Positions 1 to 6,007 are shown, numbered from the stretch's first letter. The stretch is 6,520 nt of DNA from Caryophanales bacterium UBA6769 (GCA_002453275.1 DKGN01000202.1:1-6520), one strand, 5' to 3'. Translations and numbers: made by a program. The notes: generated by a model not told the origin, from the letters alone.

Positions 1-360
1 CATCAGTGTCAACAATATACCGTCTCCGCTCTTGAACAAATGGATGATGTCGTTGTGAATACAGCAATAGCTCATTCAGCACCACATATTGTCAATTTTT
101 CAGTACTAGGCTTTAAGCCAGAAGTAATCGTTCATGCGTTAGCTGAGGAAGGAATATCCATTTCAACAAAATCGGCATGTTCATCGAAGCAAAATGAAGC
201 GAGTTATGTTGTATTGGCACTTGGCGCAAGTGAGGAGCGCGCGTTAACAGCGTTACGTGTAAGCTTCTCATTTGAAACGACAATGGAAGATTGCAAAGTA
301 TTTATTGAAAAATTAAGCACACTACTAGAAGAGCAAAAAAAATGGATAGGAGGATCTTAA
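1..360 (+). CDS. nifZ: Cysteine desulfurase, C-terminal part (NifZ/IscS-like), 5' truncated by window edge
   Basis: The reading frame is open from base 1 and encodes 119 residues before the TAA at 358-360. The family is usually about 380 residues, so roughly two thirds lie upstream. These PLP enzymes take sulfur from cysteine as a protein-bound persulfide. The visible part has the mobile active-site loop with the catalytic cysteine, STKSACSS (Cys codon 178-180), followed by the typical ALRVSFSFETT strand that closes the C-terminal domain. A Met codon at position 40 is internal, not the start. The stop overlaps the thiI start by one base (TAATG), so the two are very likely co-translated. In B. 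subtilis the desulfurase encoded next to thiI, NifZ, is the dedicated sulfur donor to ThiI for tRNA 4-thiouridine, and I assign the symbol from this context. The fold is secure; the choice of paralogue is an inference. Confidence 0.9.
   Translation, partial: HQCQQYTVSALEQMDDVVVNTAIAHSAPHIVNFSVLGFKPEVIVHALAEEGISISTKSACSSKQNEASYVVLALGASEERALTALRVSFSFETTMEDCKVFIEKLSTLLEEQKKWIGGS
348..354 (+). promoter_or_regulatory. Ribosome binding site deciding the thiI start
   Basis: AGGAGGA lies 6 bases before the ATG at 360. The in-frame ATG at 342 is upstream of this site and lacks one of its own. The site is inside the last codons of the desulfurase gene, as expected for translational coupling. Confidence 0.85.
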
Positions 361-1571
361 TGGAATATGATCACATTTTGATCCGGTACGGTGAAATCGC
401 ATTAAAAGGGAAAAATCGACGGGTTTTTGAAGATCGTTTGAGAAGAAACATGCTTCCGATATTAAAACAATTTCCAAAAGTGGAATTAAAACGGGTCTAT
501 AATCAAATGTATGTCGTGTTAAACGGAGAACAATATGAGCCAATCATTGAGAAGCTGAAGCTTGTTTTTGGTATCCAATCGATGAGTGTTGCACTGCGCG
601 CGGAAAATGATGTCGAGTCGATTCAGAAAGTTGCTCTGTCAGCGTTAACAATGGCGCGGAAAGGTTCAAATCAAGCTGTAACCTTCAAGGTGTCAGCACG
701 AAGAAAGGATAAGACCTTTCCAACGGATTCCCAGCAATTAAACCAGCTATTAGGTGCTCATTTACTGCAAAATAGTGAGAATCTAAGCGTTGATGTGCAT
801 CATCCTGACATTGAAGTACGTGTCGAAGTGAAAAGTGATGGCACATATATTAGCTCCTTGCAAATAAATGGGGCGGGTGGTTTACCAGTTGGAAGCTCAG
901 GCAAAGTAATGCTCATGCTTTCAGGTGGGATTGATAGCCCAGTCGCTGGTTACCTTGCGATGAAGCGTGGGGTGACACTCGAAGCGATACACTTTCACAG
1001 TCCGCCTTATACGAGTGAGCGAGCGAAACAAAAAGTCGAAGATTTAACAGAGGTGTTAGCGGCACATGGAGGAAATATTCGACTACATATCGTTCCGTTT
1101 ACCGTTATTCAACAAGAAATTAAAAAACATGTTCCTGACGAGTATTCAATGACGATTATGCGACGGATGATGCTCCGAATTGCTGAGAAGATCGCAAAGC
1201 AACGGAAAGCATTAGCCATTGTAACCGGCGAAAGTCTTGGACAAGTAGCAAGTCAAACGGTTGAAAGCATGCATACGATTAATGCCGTGACGAATGTGCC
1301 TATTTTACGACCGCTCATATCGATGGATAAACTTGAAATTGTCGATATTGCAAAGCAAATCAGCACTTATGATATTTCCATTCGTCCATACGAAGATTGC
1401 TGCACGATTTTTTTGCCTGCTCATCCGAAAACGAAGCCTAAACTTGATCGGGCAATTGCTTTTGAACAATCTTTAGACGTTGATGAATTGATTCATGACG
1501 CTGTTGAACAAACGGAGATGTTAACATTCTCAGCGCAAACATCGAAAGCACACTATGAAGAACTATTTTAA
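360..1571 (+). CDS. thiI: tRNA 4-thiouridine synthase / sulfurtransferase ThiI, rhodanese-less form
   Basis: A 403-residue protein that adenylates U8 of tRNA and inserts sulfur to make 4-thiouridine, a near-UV sensor. In some bacteria ThiI also serves thiazole synthesis. The start is taken at 360, giving MEYDHILIRYGEIALKGKNR, because of the ribosome binding site directly before it. Domains in order are an N-terminal ferredoxin-like region (about 1-60), a THUMP RNA-binding domain (about 60-165), and a PP-loop ATPase domain with SGGIDSP at residues 188-194. YEDCCTIF at 344-351 carries Cys347 and Cys348, one of which should match the conserved catalytic cysteine (Cys344 of the E. coli enzyme). 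The E. coli protein (482 residues) has an extra C-terminal rhodanese domain that is absent here, as in other Bacillus ThiI proteins. Sulfur is therefore presumably delivered directly by the desulfurase encoded just upstream. Confidence 0.97.
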   Translation: MEYDHILIRYGEIALKGKNRRVFEDRLRRNMLPILKQFPKVELKRVYNQMYVVLNGEQYEPIIEKLKLVFGIQSMSVALRAENDVESIQKVALSALTMARKGSNQAVTFKVSARRKDKTFPTDSQQLNQLLGAHLLQNSENLSVDVHHPDIEVRVEVKSDGTYISSLQINGAGGLPVGSSGKVMLMLSGGIDSPVAGYLAMKRGVTLEAIHFHSPPYTSERAKQKVEDLTEVLAAHGGNIRLHIVPFTVIQQEIKKHVPDEYSMTIMRRMMLRIAEKIAKQRKALAIVTGESLGQVASQTVESMHTINAVTNVPILRPLISMDKLEIVDIAKQISTYDISIRPYEDCCTIFLPAHPKTKPKLDRAIAFEQSLDVDELIHDAVEQTEMLTFSAQTSKAHYEELF

Positions 1572-1597
1572 ATATTGTCTTGGTGAGGATTACCAAG

Positions 1598-1627
1598 TGA
1601 ATTGACGTATGCTTTCAGCTTATTTTA
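1598..1627 (+). promoter_or_regulatory. Candidate sigma-G (forespore) promoter for the spore protein gene
   Basis: TGAATT (1598-1603) and TATTTTA (1621-1627) are separated by 17 bases, close to the SigG consensus TGAATA / CATACTA. The -35 differs at one position, and the -10 lacks the usual leading C. Transcription would start near 1634, leaving a short leader of about 24 bases, which is normal for ssp genes. The gene type strongly predicts SigG control, but this exact site is an inference. Confidence 0.4.
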
Positions 1628-1636
1628 CAAAGCATA
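1608..1636. repeat. Inverted repeat in the thiI-ssp intergenic region
   Basis: TATGCTTT (1608-1615) is the exact reverse complement of AAAGCATA (1629-1636), with 13 bases between the arms. The spacer contains the candidate -10 element of the spore gene promoter. It could be a DNA-level operator or a hairpin in read-through thiI transcripts. No T-run follows, so it does not look like an intrinsic terminator. Confidence 0.4.
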
Positions 1637-1642
1637 TAAGTC

Positions 1643-1652
1643 AAGGGGGTGA
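1643..1652 (+). promoter_or_regulatory. Strong ribosome binding site deciding the TTG start of the spore protein
   Basis: AAGGGGGTGA matches the extended anti-Shine-Dalgarno target AAGGAGGTGA at nine of ten bases and ends 5 bases before TTG at 1658. The GTG at 1649 lies within this site and cannot be the start served by it. Confidence 0.85.
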
Positions 1653-1657
1653 AATCC

Positions 1658-1855
1658 TTGGCTAACAACAATTCTAATCAGTTACTTGTACCTGGGGTTG
1701 AGCAAGCGTTAGAACAAATGAAGTATGAAATTGCTCAAGAATTCGGAGTGAATTTAGGAGCGGACTCAACGTCTCGTTCAAATGGTTCTGTTGGTGGAGA
1801 GATTACGAAGCGCTTAGTTCAACAAGCACAAAGTCAAATGACTCCACGACAATAA
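1658..1855 (+). CDS. sspA: Alpha/beta-type small acid-soluble spore protein (SASP)
   Basis: A 65-residue protein beginning at TTG as MANNNSNQLLVPGVEQALEQ. The family coats DNA in the forespore and dormant spore, shifting it to an A-like form and protecting it from UV, heat and oxidants. It is degraded at germination to supply amino acids. Conserved landmarks are KYEIAQEFGV at residues 22-31, which holds the GPR protease site (expected cut after Glu24), then NLGAD and SNGSVGGEITKRLV at 41-54. The length is normal for the family (about 60-70). Adjacent thiI suggests it is the positional counterpart of B. subtilis sspA, but alpha/beta paralogues are hard to tell apart, so the symbol is provisional. 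It should be expressed from its own forespore promoter and ends at its own terminator, making it a monocistronic unit between two housekeeping units. Confidence 0.95.
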   Translation: MANNNSNQLLVPGVEQALEQMKYEIAQEFGVNLGADSTSRSNGSVGGEITKRLVQQAQSQMTPRQ

Positions 1856-1873
1856 CTTCATATACTGGCTATC

Positions 1874-1899
1874 AAGAGCGGGACTTCCCGCTCTTTTTT
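1874..1899 (+). terminator. Rho-independent terminator of the spore protein gene
   Basis: Perfect 9-bp stem AAGAGCGGG / CCCGCTCTT around the loop ACTT, running into a continuous T-run to 1899. It starts 18 bases after the stop codon of the SASP gene and separates it from sppA. Confidence 0.95.
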
Positions 1900-1913
1900 C
1901 TATGCCTAAAATA

Positions 1914-1925
1914 TGGTACTATAAA
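1914..1925 (+). promoter_or_regulatory. Candidate sigma-A (extended -10) promoter for sppA-yteJ
   Basis: TGGTACTAT (1914-1922) fits an extended -10, and the overlapping TATAAA (1920-1925) matches the -10 consensus at five of six positions. No good -35 lies 16-18 bases upstream, where the terminator T-run is found. Transcription would start near 1929-1932, about 40 bases before sppA. I find no SigW-type TGAAAC / CGTA pair in this gap. Confidence 0.45.
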
Positions 1926-1969
1926 GGTTGTTTCACAAAGTCGGGAACTACAACAAAGAGGGGGTTTCT

Positions 1970-2977
1970 ATGAACGCCAAAAGATGGGCTGCGCTCGGAA
2001 TTGCAGCAGGTATATTCGTCTTTTCTCTTATGATAAAGTTTGCATTTTCTTTAGCATTTGGAGAGTTTGCTTCTTTTCAAGAAAATTTATTAGCCTTAGA
2101 TGATGATGGTTTTTCGGAAACAGTCGTTGAAAGCGGAACGAGTTTTAATCGAATTGCAGTGTTAGAATTAGATGGAGTCATCCAAGATGTAGGTGGTGCT
2201 TCCCCATTACTTGCCCAAGGCTACAATCACGACGTATTTATTAATATGCTAGAGCAAGCTAGTGAAGATGATTCAGTTGAAGGGGTCATCGTTCGTGTCA
2301 ACTCACCGGGTGGTGGCGTAGTGGAAAGTGCAGAAATTCATAAAAGAATCAAGCACATCCGAGAAGAAATGAAAAAGCCTGTTTTCGTATCAATGGGAAG
2401 CGTTGCTGCTTCTGGAGGCTATTACATATCTGCACCGGCAACGAAGATTTATGCAAACCCTGCGACAATGACAGGCTCGCTCGGGGTTATTATGGAAACA
2501 ATGAATTACAGTCAATTGGCTGATAATATTGGCATTGATTTTGAAACGGTCAAAAGTGGAAAATATAAAGATATCGGATCTGGTAGTCGGGATATGACAA
2601 AGGAAGAACGAGATATTTTACAATCGATGGTCGATAATTCATACGCTGAGTTTGTCGATGTGATTGCACAGGGTCGAAACATGTCTGAAGCGGAAGTAAA
2701 AAAGATTGCTGATGGGCGCGTTTATGATGGAACGCAAGCGAAAGAAGTTGGCTTAGTCGATGAGCTTGGTGATTTAGATGATACGATAGCGGCAATCAAG
2801 CAGGAGCTTGGCGATGAAAATCTTGGTGTAATTAAATATGAAACATCTGCTAAACTTAGCTCTTTTTTCAAAATGAGTGCACAAAAAATGTTCGGATCGG
2901 AAGTTGACTTATTAGGGATTCGCCAGCTGATTTTAGAATCTAATTCTCCGCGTATTATGTATTTATATACAGAGTAG
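1970..2977 (+). CDS. sppA: Signal peptide peptidase SppA, membrane-anchored Ser/Lys protease
   Basis: A 335-residue protein, the same length I recall for B. subtilis SppA. It is a membrane-bound serine protease of the ClpP/crotonase fold (MEROPS S49) that degrades released signal peptides and is linked to tolerance of membrane-active bacteriocins. The start at 1970 has AGAGGGG 5 bases upstream; the in-frame TTG at 1928 does not. One N-terminal membrane anchor spans about residues 6-30, placing the catalytic domain outside the cytoplasm. VNSPGGGV at 110-117 is the typical oxyanion region. SVAASGGYY at 144-152 carries the nucleophile Ser148, and VKSGKYKD at 194-201 carries the general base Lys200. 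The 52-residue spacing equals that of the B. subtilis Ser147/Lys199 dyad. It is the single-domain Gram-positive form, half the size of E. coli SppA. yteJ follows after only 10 bases. Confidence 0.96.
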   Translation: MNAKRWAALGIAAGIFVFSLMIKFAFSLAFGEFASFQENLLALDDDGFSETVVESGTSFNRIAVLELDGVIQDVGGASPLLAQGYNHDVFINMLEQASEDDSVEGVIVRVNSPGGGVVESAEIHKRIKHIREEMKKPVFVSMGSVAASGGYYISAPATKIYANPATMTGSLGVIMETMNYSQLADNIGIDFETVKSGKYKDIGSGSRDMTKEERDILQSMVDNSYAEFVDVIAQGRNMSEAEVKKIADGRVYDGTQAKEVGLVDELGDLDDTIAAIKQELGDENLGVIKYETSAKLSSFFKMSAQKMFGSEVDLLGIRQLILESNSPRIMYLYTE

Positions 2978-2987
2978 GTGATAGAAA

Positions 2988-3458
2988 ATGGATATAACCT
3001 CTCAACCTGATCTGATTGAAGAGCATGGTGTTCATGAAAGTGAACATGTTTATGCCGGCTTTTGGCTACGATTTTGGGCCTATTTGATCGACTTGATTGT
3101 TATTGCAAGCATCAATAGAATTATCATTTACCCGTTCATTCAAGGATTTGATATTTCTAATCGCTCAGCCGTATTTTCCCTTGAAGCATTTTTAACGGGT
3201 CTCGTTTTTTTCGCCTATTTCGCGGTTATGACGAAAATAACGAATCAAACGCTCGGAAAAATGGTTGTTGGTATAAAGGTCGTCTCGATTCACGGCGATA
3301 ATTTATCGTGGGGTACGATAGTTTTTAGAGAAATCATAGGTCGCTTTATTAGCAAAGCTTTATTCGGACTCGTGTATATTTGGGTTGCTTTTTCACCTAG
3401 AAAACAAGGTGTGCATGATTATTTTGCGGATACGTGGGTGATTCATACAGAAAAGTAA
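2988..3458 (+). CDS. yteJ: RDD-family membrane protein YteJ (SppI), partner/inhibitor of SppA
   Basis: A 156-residue integral membrane protein with an RDD domain. AGGTGAT, overlapping the sppA stop codon, lies 5 bases before the ATG, so the two genes are almost certainly one operon. A hydrophilic N-terminus (about 1-22) precedes the first membrane segment, GFWLRFWAYLIDLIV (24-38), which carries the family Arg28 and Asp35. A second hydrophobic segment spans about 65-82. The conserved QTLGKMVVGIKVV (87-99) follows, then a third segment (about 122-136) and the closing GVHDYFADTWVI with the last family Asp. In B. subtilis the product of the gene paired with sppA (YteJ, renamed SppI) forms a membrane complex with SppA and inhibits its protease activity. 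I infer the same role from position and domain. Length and domain layout look complete. Confidence 0.92.
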   Translation: MDITSQPDLIEEHGVHESEHVYAGFWLRFWAYLIDLIVIASINRIIIYPFIQGFDISNRSAVFSLEAFLTGLVFFAYFAVMTKITNQTLGKMVVGIKVVSIHGDNLSWGTIVFREIIGRFISKALFGLVYIWVAFSPRKQGVHDYFADTWVIHTEK

Positions 3459-3480
3459 GCGTGATGATGGCATCGCACTT
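3457..3480 (+). terminator. Weak possible terminator hairpin after yteJ
   Basis: AAGCGTGATG and CATCGCACTT can pair around a 4-base loop, with one C-A mismatch and one G-T pair. Only CATTTAG follows rather than a T-run, and the left arm overlaps the yteJ stop codon. It may slow transcription before tpx, but it is not a convincing intrinsic terminator. Confidence 0.3.
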
Positions 3481-3568
3481 CATTTAGTTGAGATAGTGGA
3501 ATCGTAACGTCAAACGATGTAAGATTGAAGGACATCTAGCGATATACACCTCTTATGAAAAAAATATG

Positions 3569-3578
3569 TGGAGGGATG
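3569..3578 (+). promoter_or_regulatory. Ribosome binding site deciding the tpx start
   Basis: TGGAGGGATG contains GGAGGG, ending 6 bases before the ATG at 3582. The in-frame ATG at 3555 lies upstream of it, and the one at 3576 is part of it, so 3582 is the start. The 123 bases before this start (3459-3581) hold no gene, and I find no convincing promoter there. Confidence 0.8.
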
Positions 3579-3581
3579 TAC

Positions 3582-4079
3582 ATGTCGGCAACTACGTTTA
3601 TGGGAAATCCGGTGACAATTGAAGGTTCGCAATTGCAAATCGGAGAAAAGGCACCTAACTTTACAGTTCTTGATAACGGCTTGGCTGAAAAAACATTGAA
3701 CGATTATCAAGGAGTTCGTCTCATTAGTGTCGTTCCATCTTTGGATACAGGTGTGTGTGATGCACAAACCCGTAAGTTTAATGAAGAGGCTGGACGCTTA
3801 GCTAATGTCACCGTTTTAACGGTGAGCGTAGACTTACCTTTCGCGCAAAAGCGTTGGTGTGGAAGTGCGGGTTTAGATGATGTCGTAACATTGTCTGACC
3901 ATCGTGACTTGTCTTTTGGAAAAGCGTTTGGCGTAGCAATTAAAGAAATGAGATTATTAGCACGTGCTGTCTTTGTTGTGAATTCAGATGGAAATGTCAC
4001 ATATGCTGAATATGTTGATGAAGTGACGAATCATCCGAATTATGAGGCGGCGATCGAAGCTGCTCAAAAAGCGGACTAA
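3582..4079 (+). CDS. tpx: Thiol peroxidase Tpx, atypical 2-Cys peroxiredoxin
   Basis: A 165-residue cytoplasmic peroxidase of the thioredoxin fold that reduces hydrogen and organic peroxides using thioredoxin-supplied electrons. The chain starts MSATTFMGNPVTIEG, as in the family. The peroxidatic Cys59 sits in PSLDTGVCD (residues 52-60), with the catalytic Thr56 three residues before it. The resolving Cys93 is in RWCGSAG (91-97). The two cysteines form an intramolecular disulfide, the hallmark of the Tpx subfamily as opposed to AhpC or BCP. Conserved arginines follow at 124-128. The length is within two residues of what I recall for B. subtilis Tpx. The gene appears to be its own transcription unit, ended by a strong terminator. 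In B. subtilis tpx also lies next to ytxK. Confidence 0.97.
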   Translation: MSATTFMGNPVTIEGSQLQIGEKAPNFTVLDNGLAEKTLNDYQGVRLISVVPSLDTGVCDAQTRKFNEEAGRLANVTVLTVSVDLPFAQKRWCGSAGLDDVVTLSDHRDLSFGKAFGVAIKEMRLLARAVFVVNSDGNVTYAEYVDEVTNHPNYEAAIEAAQKAD

Positions 4080-4106
4080 GCGAAATGAAATTTTTGATAT
4101 GAAAAC

Positions 4107-4140
4107 AAAAAGCTTCGATGAGAACATCGAAGCTTTTTTT
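4107..4140 (+). terminator. Strong Rho-independent terminator between tpx and ytxK
   Basis: AGCTTCGATG (4111-4120) pairs perfectly with CATCGAAGCT (4125-4134) around an AGAA loop. The stem extends by A-T pairs from 4107 to 4138, and T residues continue to 4140. It ends only 8 bases before the ytxK Shine-Dalgarno sequence. The flanking A-run on the left could make it partly active in the other direction. Confidence 0.93.
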
Positions 4141-4162
4141 ACTATTTTGGAGGCTATGTAAG

Positions 4163-5164
4163 ATGTCCAAGCAAACACCAATTGAATCTTTATATAACGT
4201 TATTGATGAAAGCACGGAATTGTTACAGCATGAACAAGCAACACCATATTTAGAAGCGATTATACAAACAGGGGAGCACTTATTTCAAGAGCAAATTGAA
4301 CCTTCTGTCGTAGAAACGACTCGCAAGCGTCTACAAGCTCTCTATCAATCGGTGAACATTGAACAATATACCCGGGAGGATATTCGCAAGGCGATGCAGC
4401 TTGCTATCTTAAAAGGAATGAAAGAAGCAGTTCAGCCTCACCACGAAATGACACCAGATGCCGTTGCCCTTTTTATTAGTTATTTACTTAATAAATGGAA
4501 TGTAGCGAATCAATCGATTCGGATTTTAGATCCTGTAGTCGGTACAGGAAATTTGCTGACAGCTATTCTAAATAACTTAACATCGGAAAAGTCTGTTCAA
4601 GCATATGGGGTTGAAGCAGATGAGACATTACTTAAAATTGCTTACGTAAATGCGAATCTTCAACAGCATGAGCTTGAGCTTTTCCACGGTGATGCTTTGC
4701 AACCACTTTTTGTCGATCCCGTTGATTTTGTTGTTGCTGATTTACCAGTTGGATATTATCCGAATGATGAGGTAGCGAAGCGATACACTTTGCGGGCGAA
4801 ATCTGGACACTCTTATACTCATCACCTGTTTATTGAGCAAAGCTTGCATTATGCGAAGGATGGGGCCGTACTCCTCTTTTTAATTCCAAATTGGTTGTTT
4901 GAGCGCGACTCAGAAGGATTGCATACTTTTTTAAAAGAACATACTCATATCCAAGGGTTAATTCAGCTACCACAAACGATGTTTAAAAGTGAAGAAAGTG
5001 CGAAGAGTATATTCATGCTTCAAAAAAAGGGAGGCGACAGTGTTGCGCCAAAAGAGGTCTTGATAGCGTCTTTACCATCATTTTCAAACGAAAGTGAACT
5101 AGCTTCCGTCATTTCAAAGTTGGATAAATGGTTTACTGACAATGTCGTTGTCAGTGAAGATTGA
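4163..5164 (+). CDS. ytxK: YtxK-like class I SAM-dependent methyltransferase, N6-adenine DNA methylase-related
   Basis: A 333-residue protein, close to B. subtilis YtxK in length, also encoded beside tpx. GGAGG at 4149-4153 lies 9 bases before the ATG; the upstream in-frame ATG at 4118 falls in the terminator hairpin and is rejected. The N-terminal third (1-95) is mostly helical and of unknown role. The methyltransferase core begins at ILDPVVGTGN (121-130, the SAM-binding motif I), then GVEAD (149-153, acidic ribose contact at Glu151) and HGDAL (175-179). At the catalytic position there is ADLPVGYY (192-199) where true N6-adenine methylases have (N/D/S)PP(Y/F). Thus Pro-Pro is replaced by Leu-Pro-Val-Gly. 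No specificity subunit or restriction gene is nearby, so a restriction-modification role is unlikely. Substrate unknown; possibly another nucleic acid or a protein. Confidence 0.88.
   Translation: MSKQTPIESLYNVIDESTELLQHEQATPYLEAIIQTGEHLFQEQIEPSVVETTRKRLQALYQSVNIEQYTREDIRKAMQLAILKGMKEAVQPHHEMTPDAVALFISYLLNKWNVANQSIRILDPVVGTGNLLTAILNNLTSEKSVQAYGVEADETLLKIAYVNANLQQHELELFHGDALQPLFVDPVDFVVADLPVGYYPNDEVAKRYTLRAKSGHSYTHHLFIEQSLHYAKDGAVLLFLIPNWLFERDSEGLHTFLKEHTHIQGLIQLPQTMFKSEESAKSIFMLQKKGGDSVAPKEVLIASLPSFSNESELASVISKLDKWFTDNVVVSED
5132..5158. repeat. Dyad-symmetric element overlapping the -35 of the ecsC-like promoter
   Basis: ACTGACAA (5135-5142) and TTGTCAGT (5148-5155) are perfect inverted repeats around TGTCG. 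Adding three flanking bases per side extends the arms to 11 with a single difference. The right arm contains the whole -35 hexamer TTGTCA. It lies in the last codons of ytxK and could be an operator, a weak hairpin, or a coding coincidence. Confidence 0.5.
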
Positions 5165-5176
5165 TTCTTATATACT
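5148..5176 (+). promoter_or_regulatory. Sigma-A promoter for the EcsC-like operon
   Basis: TTGTCA (5148-5153) and TATACT (5171-5176) are spaced by exactly 17 bases, each matching the SigA consensus at five of six positions. Transcription should start near 5183, about 27 bases before the ATG at 5210. The -35 is inside the end of ytxK. This is the best housekeeping promoter in the window. Confidence 0.7.
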
Positions 5177-5209
5177 TTTGTTAAGAACTGAGGTATTGGA
5201 GGCAGGATA

Positions 5210-6007
5210 ATGGCATTAACGGCTAAAGAGCAAGCATTGTTTGATGAGATTATCGAGTGGGAAAAACGATTTTTTCCAAGCCAACCTCAAAAGCAAGAAC
5301 GTGCAAATGGACCGTCACAAGCCATTGACTCACTTGACTCCATTTTATTTTTTATCTTATCAATCGGCCAATCGCCAGCATGGCAGAAGCTAACGATTGA
5401 AAATATAATTGCTAACGCCCACTCATTAGACGAATCGATTCAGTCAATCGAGCAGTTAAAAGCATTACCAATCGAGACGTTACGCTTGTTAGTTGAAAAA
5501 CAAACATCAAAGGCCTGCATCCAATCATTGCTCCACGGCAGTTTAACTGGATTTGGGAAACTGCCATTCATCACTGTTGATTTGCCCATTACGATTGCGT
5601 TACATTTACGTATCGTTCAATCAATTGCGCTCACCTTTGGGTATAAGGCTTACCATCCAACAGAGACGTTAATATCATTAAAGGTTTTTTATACGGCAAC
5701 GGTTCCAAAAAGGTACCAACTCATTGCATGGAAAACGACTGAAAAAGAAGTGCAAACTCTCACACATCCATTTCTCTATGATGCCGATGATGTCATCGTT
5801 GATCGTTCTTGGCTTGAAGGTCAGGCGAAACAAGTGGGGAAAGTACTTCTGCTTCGATACTTACGTAAGAAGAAAATGTTTCGAGTGCCTATAATGAGTA
5901 TCGCACTTGGAGCAGGTTTGAATTATTACTTTGCAAAAAATGTCGCTGAAGTTGCAACGAAATTTTACATGAAAAGATTGTTGCTCGAGCGGAAACAAGG
6001 GAGCTGA
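5210..6007 (+). CDS. EcsC-family protein, function unknown
   Basis: A 265-residue protein with GGAGG at 5198-5202, 7 bases before the ATG. The EcsC-family signature is visible in two blocks: GSLTGFGKLPFITVDLPITI (110-129) leading into a long helix LHLRIVQSIALTFGYKA (131-147), and VPIMSIALGAGLNYYF (226-241) followed by NVAEVATKFYMKRLLLER. A hydrophobic stretch at about 42-53 and the glycine-rich hydrophobic blocks suggest membrane association, though not classic transmembrane spans. The founding EcsC is the third gene of the B. subtilis ecsABC operon with an ABC transporter. No transporter genes are present here, so this is a family member rather than EcsC itself, and I give no symbol. It has its own promoter and probably shares an operon with the small gene that starts 8 bases after its stop. 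Confidence 0.85.
   Translation: MALTAKEQALFDEIIEWEKRFFPSQPQKQERANGPSQAIDSLDSILFFILSIGQSPAWQKLTIENIIANAHSLDESIQSIEQLKALPIETLRLLVEKQTSKACIQSLLHGSLTGFGKLPFITVDLPITIALHLRIVQSIALTFGYKAYHPTETLISLKVFYTATVPKRYQLIAWKTTEKEVQTLTHPFLYDADDVIVDRSWLEGQAKQVGKVLLLRYLRKKKMFRVPIMSIALGAGLNYYFAKNVAEVATKFYMKRLLLERKQGS

Noticed and set aside
342..359. Upstream in-frame ATG for thiI adding six residues
   Set aside because: It lies before the AGGAGGA ribosome binding site, and the family start MEYDHILIRYGE fits position 360.
325..543. Minus-strand open frame opposite thiI, and similar ones at 2550-2795, 3510-4000, 3984-4215 and 5861-6064
   Set aside because: They are antisense to clear genes, show no recognisable domains or good ribosome binding sites, and follow from the codon usage of the real genes.
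1294..1476. Plus-strand 60-codon open frame inside thiI
   Set aside because: It is an out-of-frame overlap with the conserved PP-loop domain and has no family features.
1928..1969. TTG start for sppA adding 14 residues
   Set aside because: It has no ribosome binding site and overlaps the likely transcription start. ATG at 1970 gives a proper basic N-terminus and membrane anchor.
3501..3518. ATCGT / ACGAT inverted repeat in the tpx leader
   Set aside because: Arms of five bases are too short to distinguish from chance, and no promoter could be placed near it.
3520..3559. Possible -10 elements TAAGAT, TATACA and TATGAA before tpx
   Set aside because: None pairs with an acceptable -35 at 16-18 bases, so no tpx promoter is called.
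4118..4162. Upstream ATG for ytxK adding 15 residues
   Set aside because: It is inside the tpx terminator hairpin, upstream of the real Shine-Dalgarno site.
4163..5164. ytxK as part of a restriction-modification or phage-defence system
   Set aside because: No specificity subunit, endonuclease or defence gene is adjacent, the catalytic motif is altered, and the tpx-ytxK neighbourhood is a normal Bacillus core arrangement.
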